Positions 34,306-44,793 are shown, counted from the stretch's first letter. The stretch: DNA of 64,000 nt from Aeromonas lusitana (GCF_002812985.1 NZ_PGCP01000036.1:124001-188000); one strand, 5' to 3'. The notes: a model not told the origin generated them from the sequence alone. Numbers and translations are program-made.

Positions 34306-35940
34306 ATGTTCAAAAACATGTCAATTAGTCAGAAGTTGAGCGCTGGATTCGCCACCCTGGCCGTGCTGGTGGTCGCACTGGCGTGGTTTTCGGTGTCGCA
34401 ATTATCGGGGCTCTTTCGTGACACGACCCTGATCACGGGCAACCTGATCCCGAGCATGCAGGCCGCCAACCAGATGGAGACCTCCCTGCTCAATGCTCGC
34501 CGGGCCGAGCTGAACATGGTGATCTCCGGGCAAGATAAGGAGGGGGTGGCACGCTATGACAAGGTCTATCAGGCGGCCAAGCAGGAGTTTGCCAGCGCCG
34601 CCCAGGCCTATGCGGCCCTGCCCTTTACGTCGGCCCAGGAAGAGCAGGAGTTCAAGGCGCTCACGGTCGCGGCAACGCAATATTTCGAAGCCCATGACGA
34701 GCTCGCCGCCGCGCTGCAACAAGGGGATATGGGCAGGGTCATGTCCCTGCGCGAAGGGGTCACCATGACAGCCCTGGTCGCCGTCAGCAAGAAGGCCCTG
34801 GTGCTGCGGGACATCAACGACAAGGTTGCCCGCAACATGACGGCCACCATCGAGGGGGTATATGAAAACTCCAGGACGCTCAGCATCCTCATAGGCTTCT
34901 TCACTGTGGTGTTCGTGGTGGTGGTGGCCTGGCTGCTGACGCGGCTCATCCGCAACCCTGTCATGCTGCTGCTGGCCCAGACCCAGAAGGTCTCGGGCGG
35001 GGATCTGGCGACCCGGCTCGATCTGAACCTGTTCAACAACGACGAACTGGGGCAGCTGGCCAAGGGCTTTGGCGAGATGCAGGATCGCCTGCGCAGCCTG
35101 GTCAGCGAGGTGTCCGGCTCGGTAGTGCAGCTCAGCTCGGCCGCCGAGGAGATAAGCGTGGTGGCCAAGCAGTCGGCGACCAGCATGAACAGTCAGCAGC
35201 ATGAGCTGAATCAGTTGGCGACGGCCATGAACGAGATGCAGGCGACGGTGCAGGAGGTCTCCCGCAACACCAACGAGGCGGCGGAAGCGGCCACCCAGGC
35301 GAGCGGCACCGCCGAGCAGGGGGCCCACACCGTCAACGATTCCATCGTGCGAATTGAGCAGGTCGCCTCCGCCATCGAGAGCACAGCCGAGGTTATCCAC
35401 CAGTTAGGCGAAGACAGCCGCAACATCGGCATGGTGCTGGAGGTGATCCGCGGTATCGCCGAGCAGACCAACCTGCTGGCCCTCAACGCCGCCATCGAGG
35501 CGGCCCGGGCCGGCGAGCAGGGCCGTGGATTCGCGGTGGTGGCGGACGAGGTGCGCACGCTGGCGAAACGAACCCAGGACTCCACCGCCCAGATCAACAC
35601 CATCATCTCCGAGCTGCAGCAACGGGCGGAGCAGGCCGGCAGCACCATGCAGCAGAGCCAGACGCTGATGCAGGCCACCGTGGGCACGGCGCGGGAGGCG
35701 GGAGCCTCCATCACCGAGATCAGCGGCTCGGTGGAGAGCATCTCCCAGATGAACATCCAGATAGCGACGGCGACCGAGGAGCAGGGGGCGGTGAGTGAGG
35801 AGCTCAATCGCAATGTGGTCAACATCAGCCATGCCTCGGAGGAGGTGGTGGCCGGGGCGACCCAGATGGCGGCCGCCTGCAACGATCTCAATCAGCTGGC
35901 CACCCAGCTGCAGGAGATGGTGCGCCGCTTCAGGGTGTGA
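34306..35940 (+). CDS. Methyl-accepting chemotaxis protein (four-helix-bundle sensor)
   Basis: 544 aa. Membrane segment 1 at about 10-30, a helical periplasmic sensor (about 31-188) with [22 protein letters not shown]-type heptads, as in 4HB_MCP sensors, membrane segment 2 at about 190-212, HAMP, and a cytoplasmic coiled coil. The signalling tip [20 protein letters not shown] is nearly identical to chemoreceptor 1, and a CheR-binding tail is missing. Ligand unknown. ATG at 34306. Confidence 0.93.
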   Translation: MFKNMSISQKLSAGFATLAVLVVALAWFSVSQLSGLFRDTTLITGNLIPSMQAANQMETSLLNARRAELNMVISGQDKEGVARYDKVYQAAKQEFASAAQAYAALPFTSAQEEQEFKALTVAATQYFEAHDELAAALQQGDMGRVMSLREGVTMTALVAVSKKALVLRDINDKVARNMTATIEGVYENSRTLSILIGFFTVVFVVVVAWLLTRLIRNPVMLLLAQTQKVSGGDLATRLDLNLFNNDELGQLAKGFGEMQDRLRSLVSEVSGSVVQLSSAAEEISVVAKQSATSMNSQQHELNQLATAMNEMQATVQEVSRNTNEAAEAATQASGTAEQGAHTVNDSIVRIEQVASAIESTAEVIHQLGEDSRNIGMVLEVIRGIAEQTNLLALNAAIEAARAGEQGRGFAVVADEVRTLAKRTQDSTAQINTIISELQQRAEQAGSTMQQSQTLMQATVGTAREAGASITEISGSVESISQMNIQIATATEEQGAVSEELNRNVVNISHASEEVVAGATQMAAACNDLNQLATQLQEMVRRFRV

Positions 35941-35965
35941 TTATATCCCTGTGCACAGCATTGAG

Positions 35966-36000
35966 CGGGCCTGGACGAGCGTTCAGGCCCGTTTCCTTTT
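35966..36000 (+). terminator. Terminator of chemoreceptor 2
   Basis: CGGGCCTG and CAGGCCCG form an 8-bp stem with a 10-nt loop, followed by TTTCCTTTT. Confidence 0.8.
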
Positions 36001-36079
36001 ATCCCCCATGGACATCCCTTGTCCCGTCGCCCGTTCTTGGGCATGCTAGCGAACTCATTGATTGGCCGGATGCAGTTGT

Positions 36080-36976
36080 ATGAACCTTCGCGATCTCGAG
36101 TACCTGGTAGCGCTGGAAGAGGAGAAGCACTTTCGCAAGGCGGCGGAGCGCTGCTTCGTCAGCCAGCCGACCCTGAGCGGCCAGCTGCGCAAGCTGGAAG
36201 ACGAGCTGGGGGTGATCCTCATCGAGCGCACCTCCCGCAAGGTGCTGTTCACCCCCGCCGGTGACGCCATGGCCCAGCAGGCTCGCAAGGTGCTCAAGGA
36301 GGTGCGTGAGCTGAAAAGCATAGGCCAGCACTTCGCTGAGCCCATGTCCGGCGAGATCCACATCGGCTTCATTCCCACCGTCGGCCCCTACCTGCTGCCT
36401 CACATCATTCAGGACTTGCGAGAACACTTCCCCAAGCTGGAGTTCTACCTCTATGAGGAGCAGACCCAGGCGCTGTTGAAACGGCTGGAGGAGGGGACCC
36501 TGGATTGCATCATTCTGGCGGAGCTGGAAGGGATGGAAGGATTCGGTTCACTCCAGCTCTATCAGGAGTCCATGTGGCTCGCAGTGCCCCAGCAGCACCC
36601 GGAGGCTCAGGCTAGATCGGTGCCGCTACACAACCTCAAGGGCAAGAAACTGCTGATGCTGGCCGATGGCCACTGTCTGCGGGAGCAGGCGATGGGTTTT
36701 TGCTTCGCCGCCGGCATTGGCGAGGATCAGCGTTTCAAGGGCACCAGTCTCGAGACACTGCGCAACATGGTGGCGGCGGGCAGCGGCCTGACCCTGATCC
36801 CCAAACTCGCCGTGCCGACCCAGCCGGAAGAGGGGGGGGTGAGCTACCGACCCGTGGTCGACCCTGTTCCCGGCCGCACCATTTCACTGCTTTATCGTCA
36901 TTATTCAGTGCGAAGACCCTGCTTCAACGAGCTGGCCGCTCGCATCTCTCTGTTGGTGAAACCTTTGTTGGTGTGA
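36080..36976 (+). CDS. oxyR: Hydrogen-peroxide-sensing regulator OxyR
   Basis: 298 aa LysR-family regulator. N-terminal MNLRDLEYLVALEEEKHFRK and the helix-turn-helix SQPTLSGQLRKLEDELGV match OxyR. The redox pair is Cys199 and Cys208 within GHCLREQAMGFC, the same positions as in E. coli OxyR, so it should form the activating disulfide. The start at 36080 is used because it gives these positions; an upstream in-frame start adds six residues. Target genes such as katG or ahpC are not in the window. Confidence 0.96.
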   Translation: MNLRDLEYLVALEEEKHFRKAAERCFVSQPTLSGQLRKLEDELGVILIERTSRKVLFTPAGDAMAQQARKVLKEVRELKSIGQHFAEPMSGEIHIGFIPTVGPYLLPHIIQDLREHFPKLEFYLYEEQTQALLKRLEEGTLDCIILAELEGMEGFGSLQLYQESMWLAVPQQHPEAQARSVPLHNLKGKKLLMLADGHCLREQAMGFCFAAGIGEDQRFKGTSLETLRNMVAAGSGLTLIPKLAVPTQPEEGGVSYRPVVDPVPGRTISLLYRHYSVRRPCFNELAARISLLVKPLLV

Positions 36977-36993
36977 TCTGCTAATGGAGACAT

Positions 36994-37025
36994 AAAAAAA
37001 CCGGCGCCTGGGCGCCGGTTTTTTT
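36994..37025. terminator. Bidirectional terminator (oxyR / mrcA)
   Basis: CCGGCGCC / GGCGCCGG with a 2-nt loop, flanked by seven As and seven Ts, between convergent oxyR and mrcA. Confidence 0.92.
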
Positions 37026-37040
37026 GTCTGCGGATGCTGC

Positions 37041-39530
37041 TTAGAAGATGTCGTCGGTGGAGACAGGACCATCGCTGCTGGAGCCATCGCCCCCGTAGAC
37101 CTGGTTGCCATCGGAGAGCTGGCTCGCGTAGCGGGTCGGCTCTGTGCCTTCCTTGAAGAACTCTTCCATGGTGCTGCCATCGTTGCGGTTGGTCAAAAGA
37201 CCTGTCTCGCGATCGATGCGCACCTGCATGATGCCCTCGGGCACCGGCATCTTGCGCTCCGGGATCTGCTTGAGCGCGGTCTTCATGAAGTCGATCCAGA
37301 TGGGCTGGGCGGCGCCGCCCCCGAACTCGGCCCGGCCGAGGCCGCGCTGGTGGTTGTCAAAGCCGATCCAGGAGGTGGCCACCAGGTTCGGGGTATAGCC
37401 GGAGAACCAGGCATCCCGCGATTCGTTGGTGGTCCCTGTCTTGCCCGAGATGTCGTGACGCTTGAGGTCACGAGCCGCGCGCCAACCGGTACCACGCCAG
37501 CCGTTGCCACCCCAGATGGCGGTGGTCAGGGTGTCGGTCACCAGGAAGGCACTCTGGGCGCTGATGGTCTGCGGCGCCATGTTGTTGGGCACCACGGGAT
37601 CGATCGGGCACTGGGCCTTCCAGTCGCCCACGGTATTGAGGTAGGCATCGGCGCTGTCGAGACCGGCGGCGGCCAGCACGCCGCAGTCGCGGCAGGCGGC
37701 GGCCGGGTTGGCCTGATACAGGGGAGTGCCGAAGCTGTCGGTCACTTCGGTGATGAAGTATGGGGTGACCTGGAAGCCGCCGTTGGCCAGCACGGAATAA
37801 CCGCGCACCACTTCCAGCGGGGTGAACTCGGCGGCGCCGAGGGCCAGGGATTCGTTGGCCGAGATGTGATCCCGGGCGAAGCCGAAGCGGGTCAGACCGT
37901 CGATATAGGTATCCAGCCCGATGGCGCGCATCAGGCGCACCGACATCACGTTCTTGGACTTGGCGAGACCGAGGCGCAAGGTGGTGGGGCCTTCATAGAT
38001 GGCCGGGGAGTTCTTGGGCTGCCACATGGGGCCCTTGGCCGGATCCCACTGGTTGATCGGCGCATCGTTGATGAGCGACGCCAGGGTGTAGCCCTGCTCC
38101 AGCGCGGTGGCGTAGAGGAAGGGCTTGATGTTGGAGCCGACCTGACGGCGCGCCTGATCGACCCGGTTGAACTTGGACAGCTCGAAGCTGAAGCCGCCGA
38201 CCAGGGCTTCGATGGCGCCGTCCTGCGGGTTCATGGCCACCAGGGCGGCATTGACGTCGGGGATCTGGGAGAGCAGCAGCTCTTCGCCCTTTTCACGCAC
38301 CCAGATCTGGGCGCCGACCTTGAGCACATCCCGCGCCGATTTCGGTGCATAGCTCTGGCGATCATCCGTGATGAAGGCGCGCGCCCACTTGATGCCGTTC
38401 CAACCGAGCTCGGCCTGCTTGCCGTTTTTGAGCACCAGGGTGGCACTCTTGTCGGTCAGCTTGGTGACCACGGCCGCCATCAGGGGCTGGTAAGTGGGTT
38501 GCTTGGCCAGGTGGGCCATGATCTGCTCATAGTCCCAGGCAGGCTCTCCCGCCTTCCACAGCAGGGCGGTCGGGCCGCGATAACCATGGCGAGTGTCGTA
38601 GTCGAATACGCCATCCAGCAGGGCCTGGTGGGCGGCGCGCTGACGCTTGGCGGTGACAGTGGTGTAGACGTGCAGCCCCATGGTGTAGGCGTCTTCCCCA
38701 AACTGCTCCACCATCTTCTGGCGCACCATCTCGCTCAGATAAGGGGCGTTCAGGGTGGTCTCGGCGCCATGATAGCGGGCCTTGACCGGCATCTTGGAGG
38801 CTTCGTCAAACTGGGCCTGGGTGATCTTGCCGGTCTCCAGCATGCGTCCCAGCACCACGTTGCGGCGGGCAAAGGCCCGCTCCGGGGAGCGAATGGGGTT
38901 GAGCATGGAGGGGGCCTTGGGCAGGCCGGCGATGATGGCGATCTGATCCAGGGTCAGGTCTTTGACGTCTTTACCGAAGTAAACCTGGGCGGCGGCGCCG
39001 ACCCCGAAAGCGCGGTAGCCGAGGGGGATCTTGTTGAGATAGAGCGTCAGGATCTCGTCTTTGGAGAGATTCTGCTCGATGCGCCAGGCCAGGAACACTT
39101 CCTTGACCTTGCGCACGAGAGTCTTCTCGTTGCTCAGAAAGAAGTTGCGCGCCACTTGCTGGGTGATGGTACTGGCGCCCTGACGGGCCTGGCCGGAGAC
39201 GGCCCAGACGGTGGCGGCCCGGATGATGCCGATGGGATCGATACCCGGGTGCTCATAGAAGCGGGCATCCTCGGTGGCGAGTACCGCATCGATCATGGAC
39301 TGGGGAATTTCGTCCAGGCGCAAGGGGATGCGACGAATTTCGCCAAATTGGGAGATCAATTCCCCGTCCCGGCTGTACACCTTCATCGGGGTGGCCAGTT
39401 TGACATCGCGCAGTGCGCTCACATCTGGCAGCTGGGGCTTGATGTAGAAGTAGATGCCGATGAGGCTGGCAACACCCAGCACAGCACCCAGCATCATGAC
39501 AATAAACAGGCGAACGAGCCATTTCAGCAT
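37041..39530 (-). CDS. mrcA: Penicillin-binding protein 1A
   Basis: 829 aa bifunctional class A PBP. Membrane anchor about 2-26. The glycosyltransferase domain carries the catalytic ATEDARFYEHPGIDP glutamate and QGASTITQQVARNFFLSNEK. The OB-like ODD domain sits between about 310 and 400. The transpeptidase domain has the SxxK serine in QVGSNIKPFLY, SKN-type KSKN, and SGKTGTT. The start at 39530 (MLKWLVRLF) is the usual family start; the open frame adds 11 residues. It is divergent from pilM, the same arrangement as ponA-pilM in Pseudomonas and Vibrio. Confidence 0.95.
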   Translation of the reverse strand: MLKWLVRLFIVMMLGAVLGVASLIGIYFYIKPQLPDVSALRDVKLATPMKVYSRDGELISQFGEIRRIPLRLDEIPQSMIDAVLATEDARFYEHPGIDPIGIIRAATVWAVSGQARQGASTITQQVARNFFLSNEKTLVRKVKEVFLAWRIEQNLSKDEILTLYLNKIPLGYRAFGVGAAAQVYFGKDVKDLTLDQIAIIAGLPKAPSMLNPIRSPERAFARRNVVLGRMLETGKITQAQFDEASKMPVKARYHGAETTLNAPYLSEMVRQKMVEQFGEDAYTMGLHVYTTVTAKRQRAAHQALLDGVFDYDTRHGYRGPTALLWKAGEPAWDYEQIMAHLAKQPTYQPLMAAVVTKLTDKSATLVLKNGKQAELGWNGIKWARAFITDDRQSYAPKSARDVLKVGAQIWVREKGEELLLSQIPDVNAALVAMNPQDGAIEALVGGFSFELSKFNRVDQARRQVGSNIKPFLYATALEQGYTLASLINDAPINQWDPAKGPMWQPKNSPAIYEGPTTLRLGLAKSKNVMSVRLMRAIGLDTYIDGLTRFGFARDHISANESLALGAAEFTPLEVVRGYSVLANGGFQVTPYFITEVTDSFGTPLYQANPAAACRDCGVLAAAGLDSADAYLNTVGDWKAQCPIDPVVPNNMAPQTISAQSAFLVTDTLTTAIWGGNGWRGTGWRAARDLKRHDISGKTGTTNESRDAWFSGYTPNLVATSWIGFDNHQRGLGRAEFGGGAAQPIWIDFMKTALKQIPERKMPVPEGIMQVRIDRETGLLTNRNDGSTMEEFFKEGTEPTRYASQLSDGNQVYGGDGSSSDGPVSTDDIF

Positions 39531-39727
39531 GGAAGAACTACCAATCGTCTTAAAATTAGCCAACGGGCGCAGAGTATAGCCTTTTTACCCCCGCAGATTC
39601 GAGATTTTCCTGTCCACTGAGCTGGACCAGAAGAAGAGGCGCGAGGGTAGCACTCCATGGCGCAATTACCAAGGGGAGGGCGGCCGTGGCGGAAAGGAGA
39701 GCCGCGTCAATTTTTGACATAAACTTT

Positions 39728-39780
39728 ATGACATTGATAGATAGAGCATTATATTGAGTTAAGTCATCACCCCGTGATGA
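39728..39780 (+). promoter_or_regulatory. Predicted promoter and palindrome upstream of pilM
   Basis: ATGACA (39728-39733), 16-bp spacer, TATATT (39750-39755) is a possible sigma-70 promoter for the pil operon. Just downstream, TCATCAC-CCC-GTGATGA (39764-39780) is a perfect 7-bp palindrome in the leader or operator position. Confidence 0.4.
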
Positions 39781-39827
39781 GCTGTCCTACAATAAGTCCT
39801 AAAACCCAATAACGCATGGATGTGTAT

Positions 39828-40889
39828 ATGTTTGGGCTATTCAGCAAAGGATCCCTCCTCTCCTTGGCGGGCATTGATTTTGGCAGTCAAACCATCAAGG
39901 CCGTCACCCTCAGCGGACGTCCCGGCAAGTTGCATCTCGAATCCGTCGCCGAGATAGCCATGCCCAAGGGCACGCTGGTCGATTACCAATTGCAGGATAT
40001 CGAACGGGTCAGCCAGTCCCTCAAGTCCCTCAAGCGCCTCATCCAGGGGGATTGCCAATACGTGGCCACCGCGGTCACCGGCTCCAACGTCATCACCAAG
40101 GTCATCCAGGTCGACGCCAGGATCAACGACAACGAGCTGGAGAACCAGGTCAGGCTGGAGGCGGAGCAGATTATCCCGTTCCCCCTCGACGAGGTCAGCC
40201 TGGATTTCGAGATCCTCGGCATGACGGCCGATGAGACCCGCCAGGAGGTGCTGCTCAGTGCCGCCCGCACCGAGAGCGTCAGTGGCCGGGTCAGTGCCCT
40301 GACCGAAGCCGAGATGAGCACCAAGGTCGTGGATGTGGGGGCTCATGCGCTGGGCCGTGCCGTGTTGGCCTGCCTGCCCGAACTGCAGGCATGGGGCAAA
40401 CCGGTCGGCATCGTCGATATCGGCGCCAGCGCCATGACCTTTGCCGCCATGCTGAAGGGCCAGGTGATCTACTCCCGCCTGCAGAACTTTGGTGGCGATC
40501 AATACAGCCAGGCACTGGCCTCCTTTTACAGCATGAGCCTGGAGGAAGCTGAACAGGCTAAGACTCAAGGCTCCCTGCCGGTCGACCATGAGGCGGATGT
40601 GCTCCTGCCCCATCTCAATACGCTCGTGCTGCAGGTCAGGCGCAATGTGCAACTGTTTTGCAGCTCGTCTGGCAACAAGGAGGTTCCCAAGCTGGTACTG
40701 ACGGGAGGGGGCAGCCTGCTGCCGGGATTGGTTGAGCAGGTAGCGCGTGAGCTCAATTGTGAGGTCTCTCACCCCGATCCCTTTGCGCTCTTTGGCAAGC
40801 CCAAGGGAGAAGGGGGACTCGCGCATGGGGCCAAATACATGGCCGCACTGGGTCTGGCACTGCGGAGCTTCACACCATGTCAAATATAA
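39828..40889 (+). CDS. pilM: Type IV pilus inner-membrane platform ATPase-like protein PilM
   Basis: 353 aa. Actin/FtsA-like fold: LAGIDFGSQTIKAVTLSG (phosphate 1), GIVDIGASAMTFAAML (phosphate 2) and LVLTGGGSLLPGL (adenosine). It sits on the cytoplasmic side and binds the PilN N-terminus. The start at 39828 (MFGLFSKGS) matches the family; an ATG four codons earlier adds MDVY. First gene of pilMNOPQ, overlapping pilN by 13 bp. Confidence 0.95.
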   Translation: MFGLFSKGSLLSLAGIDFGSQTIKAVTLSGRPGKLHLESVAEIAMPKGTLVDYQLQDIERVSQSLKSLKRLIQGDCQYVATAVTGSNVITKVIQVDARINDNELENQVRLEAEQIIPFPLDEVSLDFEILGMTADETRQEVLLSAARTESVSGRVSALTEAEMSTKVVDVGAHALGRAVLACLPELQAWGKPVGIVDIGASAMTFAAMLKGQVIYSRLQNFGGDQYSQALASFYSMSLEEAEQAKTQGSLPVDHEADVLLPHLNTLVLQVRRNVQLFCSSSGNKEVPKLVLTGGGSLLPGLVEQVARELNCEVSHPDPFALFGKPKGEGGLAHGAKYMAALGLALRSFTPCQI

Positions 40890-41446
40890 ACCTCCTGCCC
40901 TGGCGAGCCGCCAGGGCTCAGCGCCAGAAGAAGCAATTCGGCGTGCTGATAGGTCTTTTCCTGGCGGCGACGGCCTCCTTGGCATTTGCCATCGACTGGC
41001 TGGTGGTGCGGCAAATAGATCACCAACAGCAGCGCAATCAACGGCTGCTGCAGGAGATGACCCTGCTCGATGCCCAGCTCGGCGAGATCCGGCTGCTCAA
41101 GGAGCGGCGCAAGGAGCTGATCGATCGCATGCAGCTCATCGAGCAGTTGCAGACGCGGCGCAACATACCTGTGCGTCTGTTCAATCAGCTCCCGGTGCTG
41201 GTGCCTAACGGGGTCTATCTCAATACCCTGGCGCTGCAGGCCAACCGGATCGATGTCAATGGCAAGGCGGAAGCCTATGGCCGGGTCGCCAGCATGATGC
41301 GCCGTATCGATGGCTCCGGCTGGCTCGGTCAATCCCAGATCAGCACCATCTTCACGGCCGACGTAGCGCCCGTTGCTCTTAGCCAGTTCTCCATGATGTT
41401 CCAGATTGCCAGCACGACCCTGGATGCGGCTAAGGGGCAAGAATGA
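40877..41446 (+). CDS. pilN: Type IV pilus assembly protein PilN
   Basis: 189 aa. The N-terminal SNINLLPWRAARAQRQKKQF is the conserved INLLPWR motif that docks into PilM; a membrane segment (about 22-43) and a coiled coil, then a ferredoxin-like periplasmic domain. Pairs with PilO across the inner membrane. Overlaps pilO by 4 bp. Confidence 0.95.
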   Translation: MSNINLLPWRAARAQRQKKQFGVLIGLFLAATASLAFAIDWLVVRQIDHQQQRNQRLLQEMTLLDAQLGEIRLLKERRKELIDRMQLIEQLQTRRNIPVRLFNQLPVLVPNGVYLNTLALQANRIDVNGKAEAYGRVASMMRRIDGSGWLGQSQISTIFTADVAPVALSQFSMMFQIASTTLDAAKGQE

Positions 41447-42042
41447 ATCTACAACAGCTCAATGAACTGGATCTCAATGACATAGCGCGCTGGCCCAAGG
41501 TCGCCAAGGGGATCTTCATCCTGCTTTGCTGTGCCCTGCTTGGTGGCGCCATTTATTACTATGTGATAGCGACGTCGCTGACGGCATTGCGCCAGGAAGC
41601 GGCCAAGGAGGCCGAGTTGAAGGCCCAGTTCGAGAGCAAGGCCATGCTGGCTGCCAACCTGGAGGCGTACAAGAAGCAGATGGTGCAGCTTGAACATCTG
41701 GTCGATACCCAGCTCAAGCAACTGCCCAATACCCATGAGGTGGCCGGGCTGCTGGATGACATCAGCTTCATCGCCACCAATAACGGGCTCAAATTGAACC
41801 GGATCAATTGGGAAGCCGAGGTTCAACACGAGTTTTCAACCGAGCTGCCCATGCGCATCGAGGTGGTCGGTACCTACCACGAACTCGGCAAGTTCACGGC
41901 CGATATGGCGGCCTTGCCCCGTATCGTGATCCTCGAATCATTCATGCTCAGTCAAAGCCAGGGTGAGAGCGAGATGATCGGCATGTCCATGCTGGCCAAG
42001 ACCTACAAGTACAACGGTAAAACAGTGGGGCAGCAGCCATGA
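41443..42042 (+). CDS. pilO: Type IV pilus assembly protein PilO
   Basis: 199 aa. Short cytoplasmic N-terminus, membrane segment about 24-46, coiled coil rich in Ala, Glu and Lys (about 47-90), then the periplasmic ferredoxin-like domain around LPMRIEVVGTYHELGKF. Forms the alignment complex with PilN and PilP. Overlaps pilP by 4 bp. Confidence 0.95.
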   Translation: MNLQQLNELDLNDIARWPKVAKGIFILLCCALLGGAIYYYVIATSLTALRQEAAKEAELKAQFESKAMLAANLEAYKKQMVQLEHLVDTQLKQLPNTHEVAGLLDDISFIATNNGLKLNRINWEAEVQHEFSTELPMRIEVVGTYHELGKFTADMAALPRIVILESFMLSQSQGESEMIGMSMLAKTYKYNGKTVGQQP

Positions 42043-42572
42043 AGATGAGAGCGCTCTGCATCTTGTTACCCGCCCTGCTGCTGTCGGCCTGTGGTGGGCA
42101 GGAGGACATGGATGAATACGTGCTGCAGACCAAGGCAAGGCAGCCAATTCCCATCGAGCCACTACCCGAGATAAAGCCGTTTTCTCCCATGGTGTATCAG
42201 CGCAATGATGAGCGCAGTCCCTTCATCGAGCCGCAGCCCGAGACCAGCTCCAAGATAGATGACAAGGTCAAGCCGGACTGTGCCCAGATAGTGGCCAGCC
42301 GGGAGAAAGAGGTGCTGGAGCGTTATTCATTGGCTAGTCTGAGCATGAAGGGCTCGATTGGGAAACAAGGACAGCTGTGGGCCTTGATCAATACGCCAGA
42401 CGGACAGGCAGTGCGGGTCGGGCTGAATCAATACATGGGGCTGGATCAGGGAAGAATCATCAAGATAACAAACACTCATGTTGACTTGATGGAGACGGTA
42501 CCGGATGGCAAAGGATGCTGGGTCACGCGAGAAACTCAGCTGGCCATGGCCAATCTCGACGCAAAACTATGA
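42039..42572 (+). CDS. pilP: Type IV pilus lipoprotein PilP
   Basis: 177 aa. Lipobox LLLSACGG sets the lipidated cysteine at about residue 18. A flexible proline-rich linker (about 30-75) leads to the beta-sandwich domain (LERYSLASLSMKGSIGKQGQ, and NQYMGLDQGRIIKITNTHV) that links PilN/PilO to the PilQ secretin. Confidence 0.94.
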   Translation: MKMRALCILLPALLLSACGGQEDMDEYVLQTKARQPIPIEPLPEIKPFSPMVYQRNDERSPFIEPQPETSSKIDDKVKPDCAQIVASREKEVLERYSLASLSMKGSIGKQGQLWALINTPDGQAVRVGLNQYMGLDQGRIIKITNTHVDLMETVPDGKGCWVTRETQLAMANLDAKL

Positions 42573-42588
42573 TCAGGGATGAGCAGAG

Positions 42589-44793
42589 ATGAGAACAACA
42601 ATAAGCAGGATGACCGGCGTGGCGCTGCTGTGTCTTGGCGCATGGAGTCCGGTGTGGGCGGTGCCAACATTGCAAGAGGTCAAGGTGAATCCACTGTTGG
42701 CCGATCAGCTGCAACTGGAGCTGAGCTTCAGTGAACCGGTCAGCGGCTTTACCGACCGATTGTCTTATGAGCCCAATCAACTGTTGCTGCATGTGCCCGG
42801 CGCGGTAGGTGCGCTGACGGTCAATCCGCTGCCCATCAAGCAACAAGGGGTGGAGAGCCTCAAGGTCGAGGGCAAGGGGGAGGGGCTGGACATCAAGATA
42901 GCGCTCGATCAGCTAACCCCGTATCAGGTTCATCAGCAGGGCTCCAAATTGCTGGTGTCACTGGGGGAGAAGGTCAATCAGGTGACGGGCACTGTGACAG
43001 CCGAGCCTGCAGCTGCTCAGTCGGCGCTGGTTCGGAGCCAGCCTGTGACCCAGTCTGCGTTGATCGATACCCAGCGAGTTGCCCAGAATCAATCCATGCC
43101 GGCCCCCCAGCCGGTTTCGGCCCCAACTCCTGCTGCTGCCTATAAACCCGTGTTACCCACCCAGCAGGCCAATAGCGGAGCCTATTTCAACTCGGTCAAA
43201 GGGGTGGACTTCCGGCGTGGTAAAGAGGGGCAGGGGGAGTTTCTCGTGACCCTGGACAACAGCTCGGCCGCGGTGGATGTCAGCGGTCGTGGTCAGAAGG
43301 TGCTGGCCAAGTTCCACGGCACCCGGGTCCCGGATGATCTGCTCAACCTCATCAATGTGCAGGACTTTGCCACCCCGGTCTCTCAGGTGGAAGTGTTCCG
43401 CCAAGGCAATGACACCCTGTTTGAGCTCTCGGTCAACGGCCAGTTTGATTACCGCTACGATCAGGCCGACAAGATGTTCATCATCGAGGTGAAAAAACGC
43501 GTCGCGACCACGGCCGCCAAGCAGTATCAGGGCAAGCCCATCTCCTTGAACTTCCAGGATATCCCTGTGCGGACCGTGCTGCAGATCATTGCCGATTTCA
43601 ACAACTTGAATCTGGTGACCACGGATTCTGTCTCCGGCAACATCACGTTGCGCCTCGATGGCGTTCCTTGGGAGCAGGCTCTGGACATCATCCTTAAAGT
43701 CAGGGGACTGGATAAGCGACTGGACAACAATATTCTGCTGGTGGCGCCCGCAGACGAGATTGCCGCGCGCGAGAAGCAGCAGTTGGAGAGTCGCAATCAG
43801 GTGGCCGATCTGGCCCAGCTCTATACCGAGTATCTGCAGATCAACTACGCCAAGGCGGCCGAAGTCGCGGCCCTGCTCTCCTCGGAGAGCACCAAGCTGC
43901 TCTCCCCCAGGGGGGCCGTGAGTGTGGATGAACGCACCAACGTGTTGGTGGTCAAGGACACGGCCGACGTCATCAGCAACGTCAAGCGGATGCTGGATAT
44001 CCTCGATATTCCGGTCAAGCAGGTGGTGATAGAGGCCCGCATGGTGACCATAGATGACGGCTTCGACGAGGCGTTGGGGGTTCGTTGGGGGGTCACCAAA
44101 ACGGACGGACATGGCAACGGCACCTCAGGCACCATAGAGGGCAACGACGGCTCGGGTAACAATGCCAGCACCTCAGCCATCACAAGGCCCGACATCGAAG
44201 ATCGACTGAACGTCAACCTGCCTGTGACCAACGCCGCCGGTACTCTGGCATTCCAGGTGGCCCGCCTCGCCAATGGCACCCTGCTGGATCTCGAGCTGTC
44301 GGCACTGGAGAAAGAGAGCAAGGCCGAGATCATCGCAAGCCCGCGCGTCACCACCGCCAACCAGAAGCCGGCCCTGATTGAGCAGGGTACCGAGATCCCT
44401 TACGTGGAGTCCTCCTCCAGTGGTGCGACCTCGGTCACCTTCAAGAAGGCGGTGCTGAGCCTCAAGGTCACGCCTCAGATCACCCCGGACAACAGGGTCA
44501 TCCTGGACTTGACCGTGACCCAGGACACCAAGGGGGAAACCGTACCGACCGGTACCGGGGATGCGGTTTCCATCAACGCCCAGTCGATCACTACCCAGGT
44601 GCTGGTCAACAACGGCGAGACGCTGGTGCTGGGCGGCATCTATCAGCAGACCATCAAGAATGACGTCAGCAAGGTGCCGCTGCTGGGGGACATACCCGGT
44701 CTTGGCTATCTGTTCAAGAAAACCACCAGCGAGAACAAGAAGCGTGAACTGCTGATCTTCGTGACCCCGCGGATAGTCACAGACGCCCTCTGA
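42589..44793 (+). CDS. pilQ: Type IV pilus secretin PilQ
   Basis: 734 aa. Signal peptide ends VWA. Two AMIN domains (about 25-110 and 200-290) that bind peptidoglycan are separated by a Pro/Ala/Gln-rich linker. The STN/N0 domain (SLNFQDIPVRTVLQIIADFN) and N1 domain precede the secretin core with RTNVLVVKDTADVISNVKR, VIEARMVTIDDGFDEALGVRW and the C-terminal VLVNNGETLVLGGIYQQT and VPLLGDIPGLGYLFK signatures. It forms the outer membrane pore for the pilus. Confidence 0.95.
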   Translation: MRTTISRMTGVALLCLGAWSPVWAVPTLQEVKVNPLLADQLQLELSFSEPVSGFTDRLSYEPNQLLLHVPGAVGALTVNPLPIKQQGVESLKVEGKGEGLDIKIALDQLTPYQVHQQGSKLLVSLGEKVNQVTGTVTAEPAAAQSALVRSQPVTQSALIDTQRVAQNQSMPAPQPVSAPTPAAAYKPVLPTQQANSGAYFNSVKGVDFRRGKEGQGEFLVTLDNSSAAVDVSGRGQKVLAKFHGTRVPDDLLNLINVQDFATPVSQVEVFRQGNDTLFELSVNGQFDYRYDQADKMFIIEVKKRVATTAAKQYQGKPISLNFQDIPVRTVLQIIADFNNLNLVTTDSVSGNITLRLDGVPWEQALDIILKVRGLDKRLDNNILLVAPADEIAAREKQQLESRNQVADLAQLYTEYLQINYAKAAEVAALLSSESTKLLSPRGAVSVDERTNVLVVKDTADVISNVKRMLDILDIPVKQVVIEARMVTIDDGFDEALGVRWGVTKTDGHGNGTSGTIEGNDGSGNNASTSAITRPDIEDRLNVNLPVTNAAGTLAFQVARLANGTLLDLELSALEKESKAEIIASPRVTTANQKPALIEQGTEIPYVESSSSGATSVTFKKAVLSLKVTPQITPDNRVILDLTVTQDTKGETVPTGTGDAVSINAQSITTQVLVNNGETLVLGGIYQQTIKNDVSKVPLLGDIPGLGYLFKKTTSENKKRELLIFVTPRIVTDAL

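Noticed and set aside
37350-39620. 756-codon plus-strand frame opposite mrcA
   Set aside because: An antisense shadow of a full-length PBP1A with all catalytic motifs.
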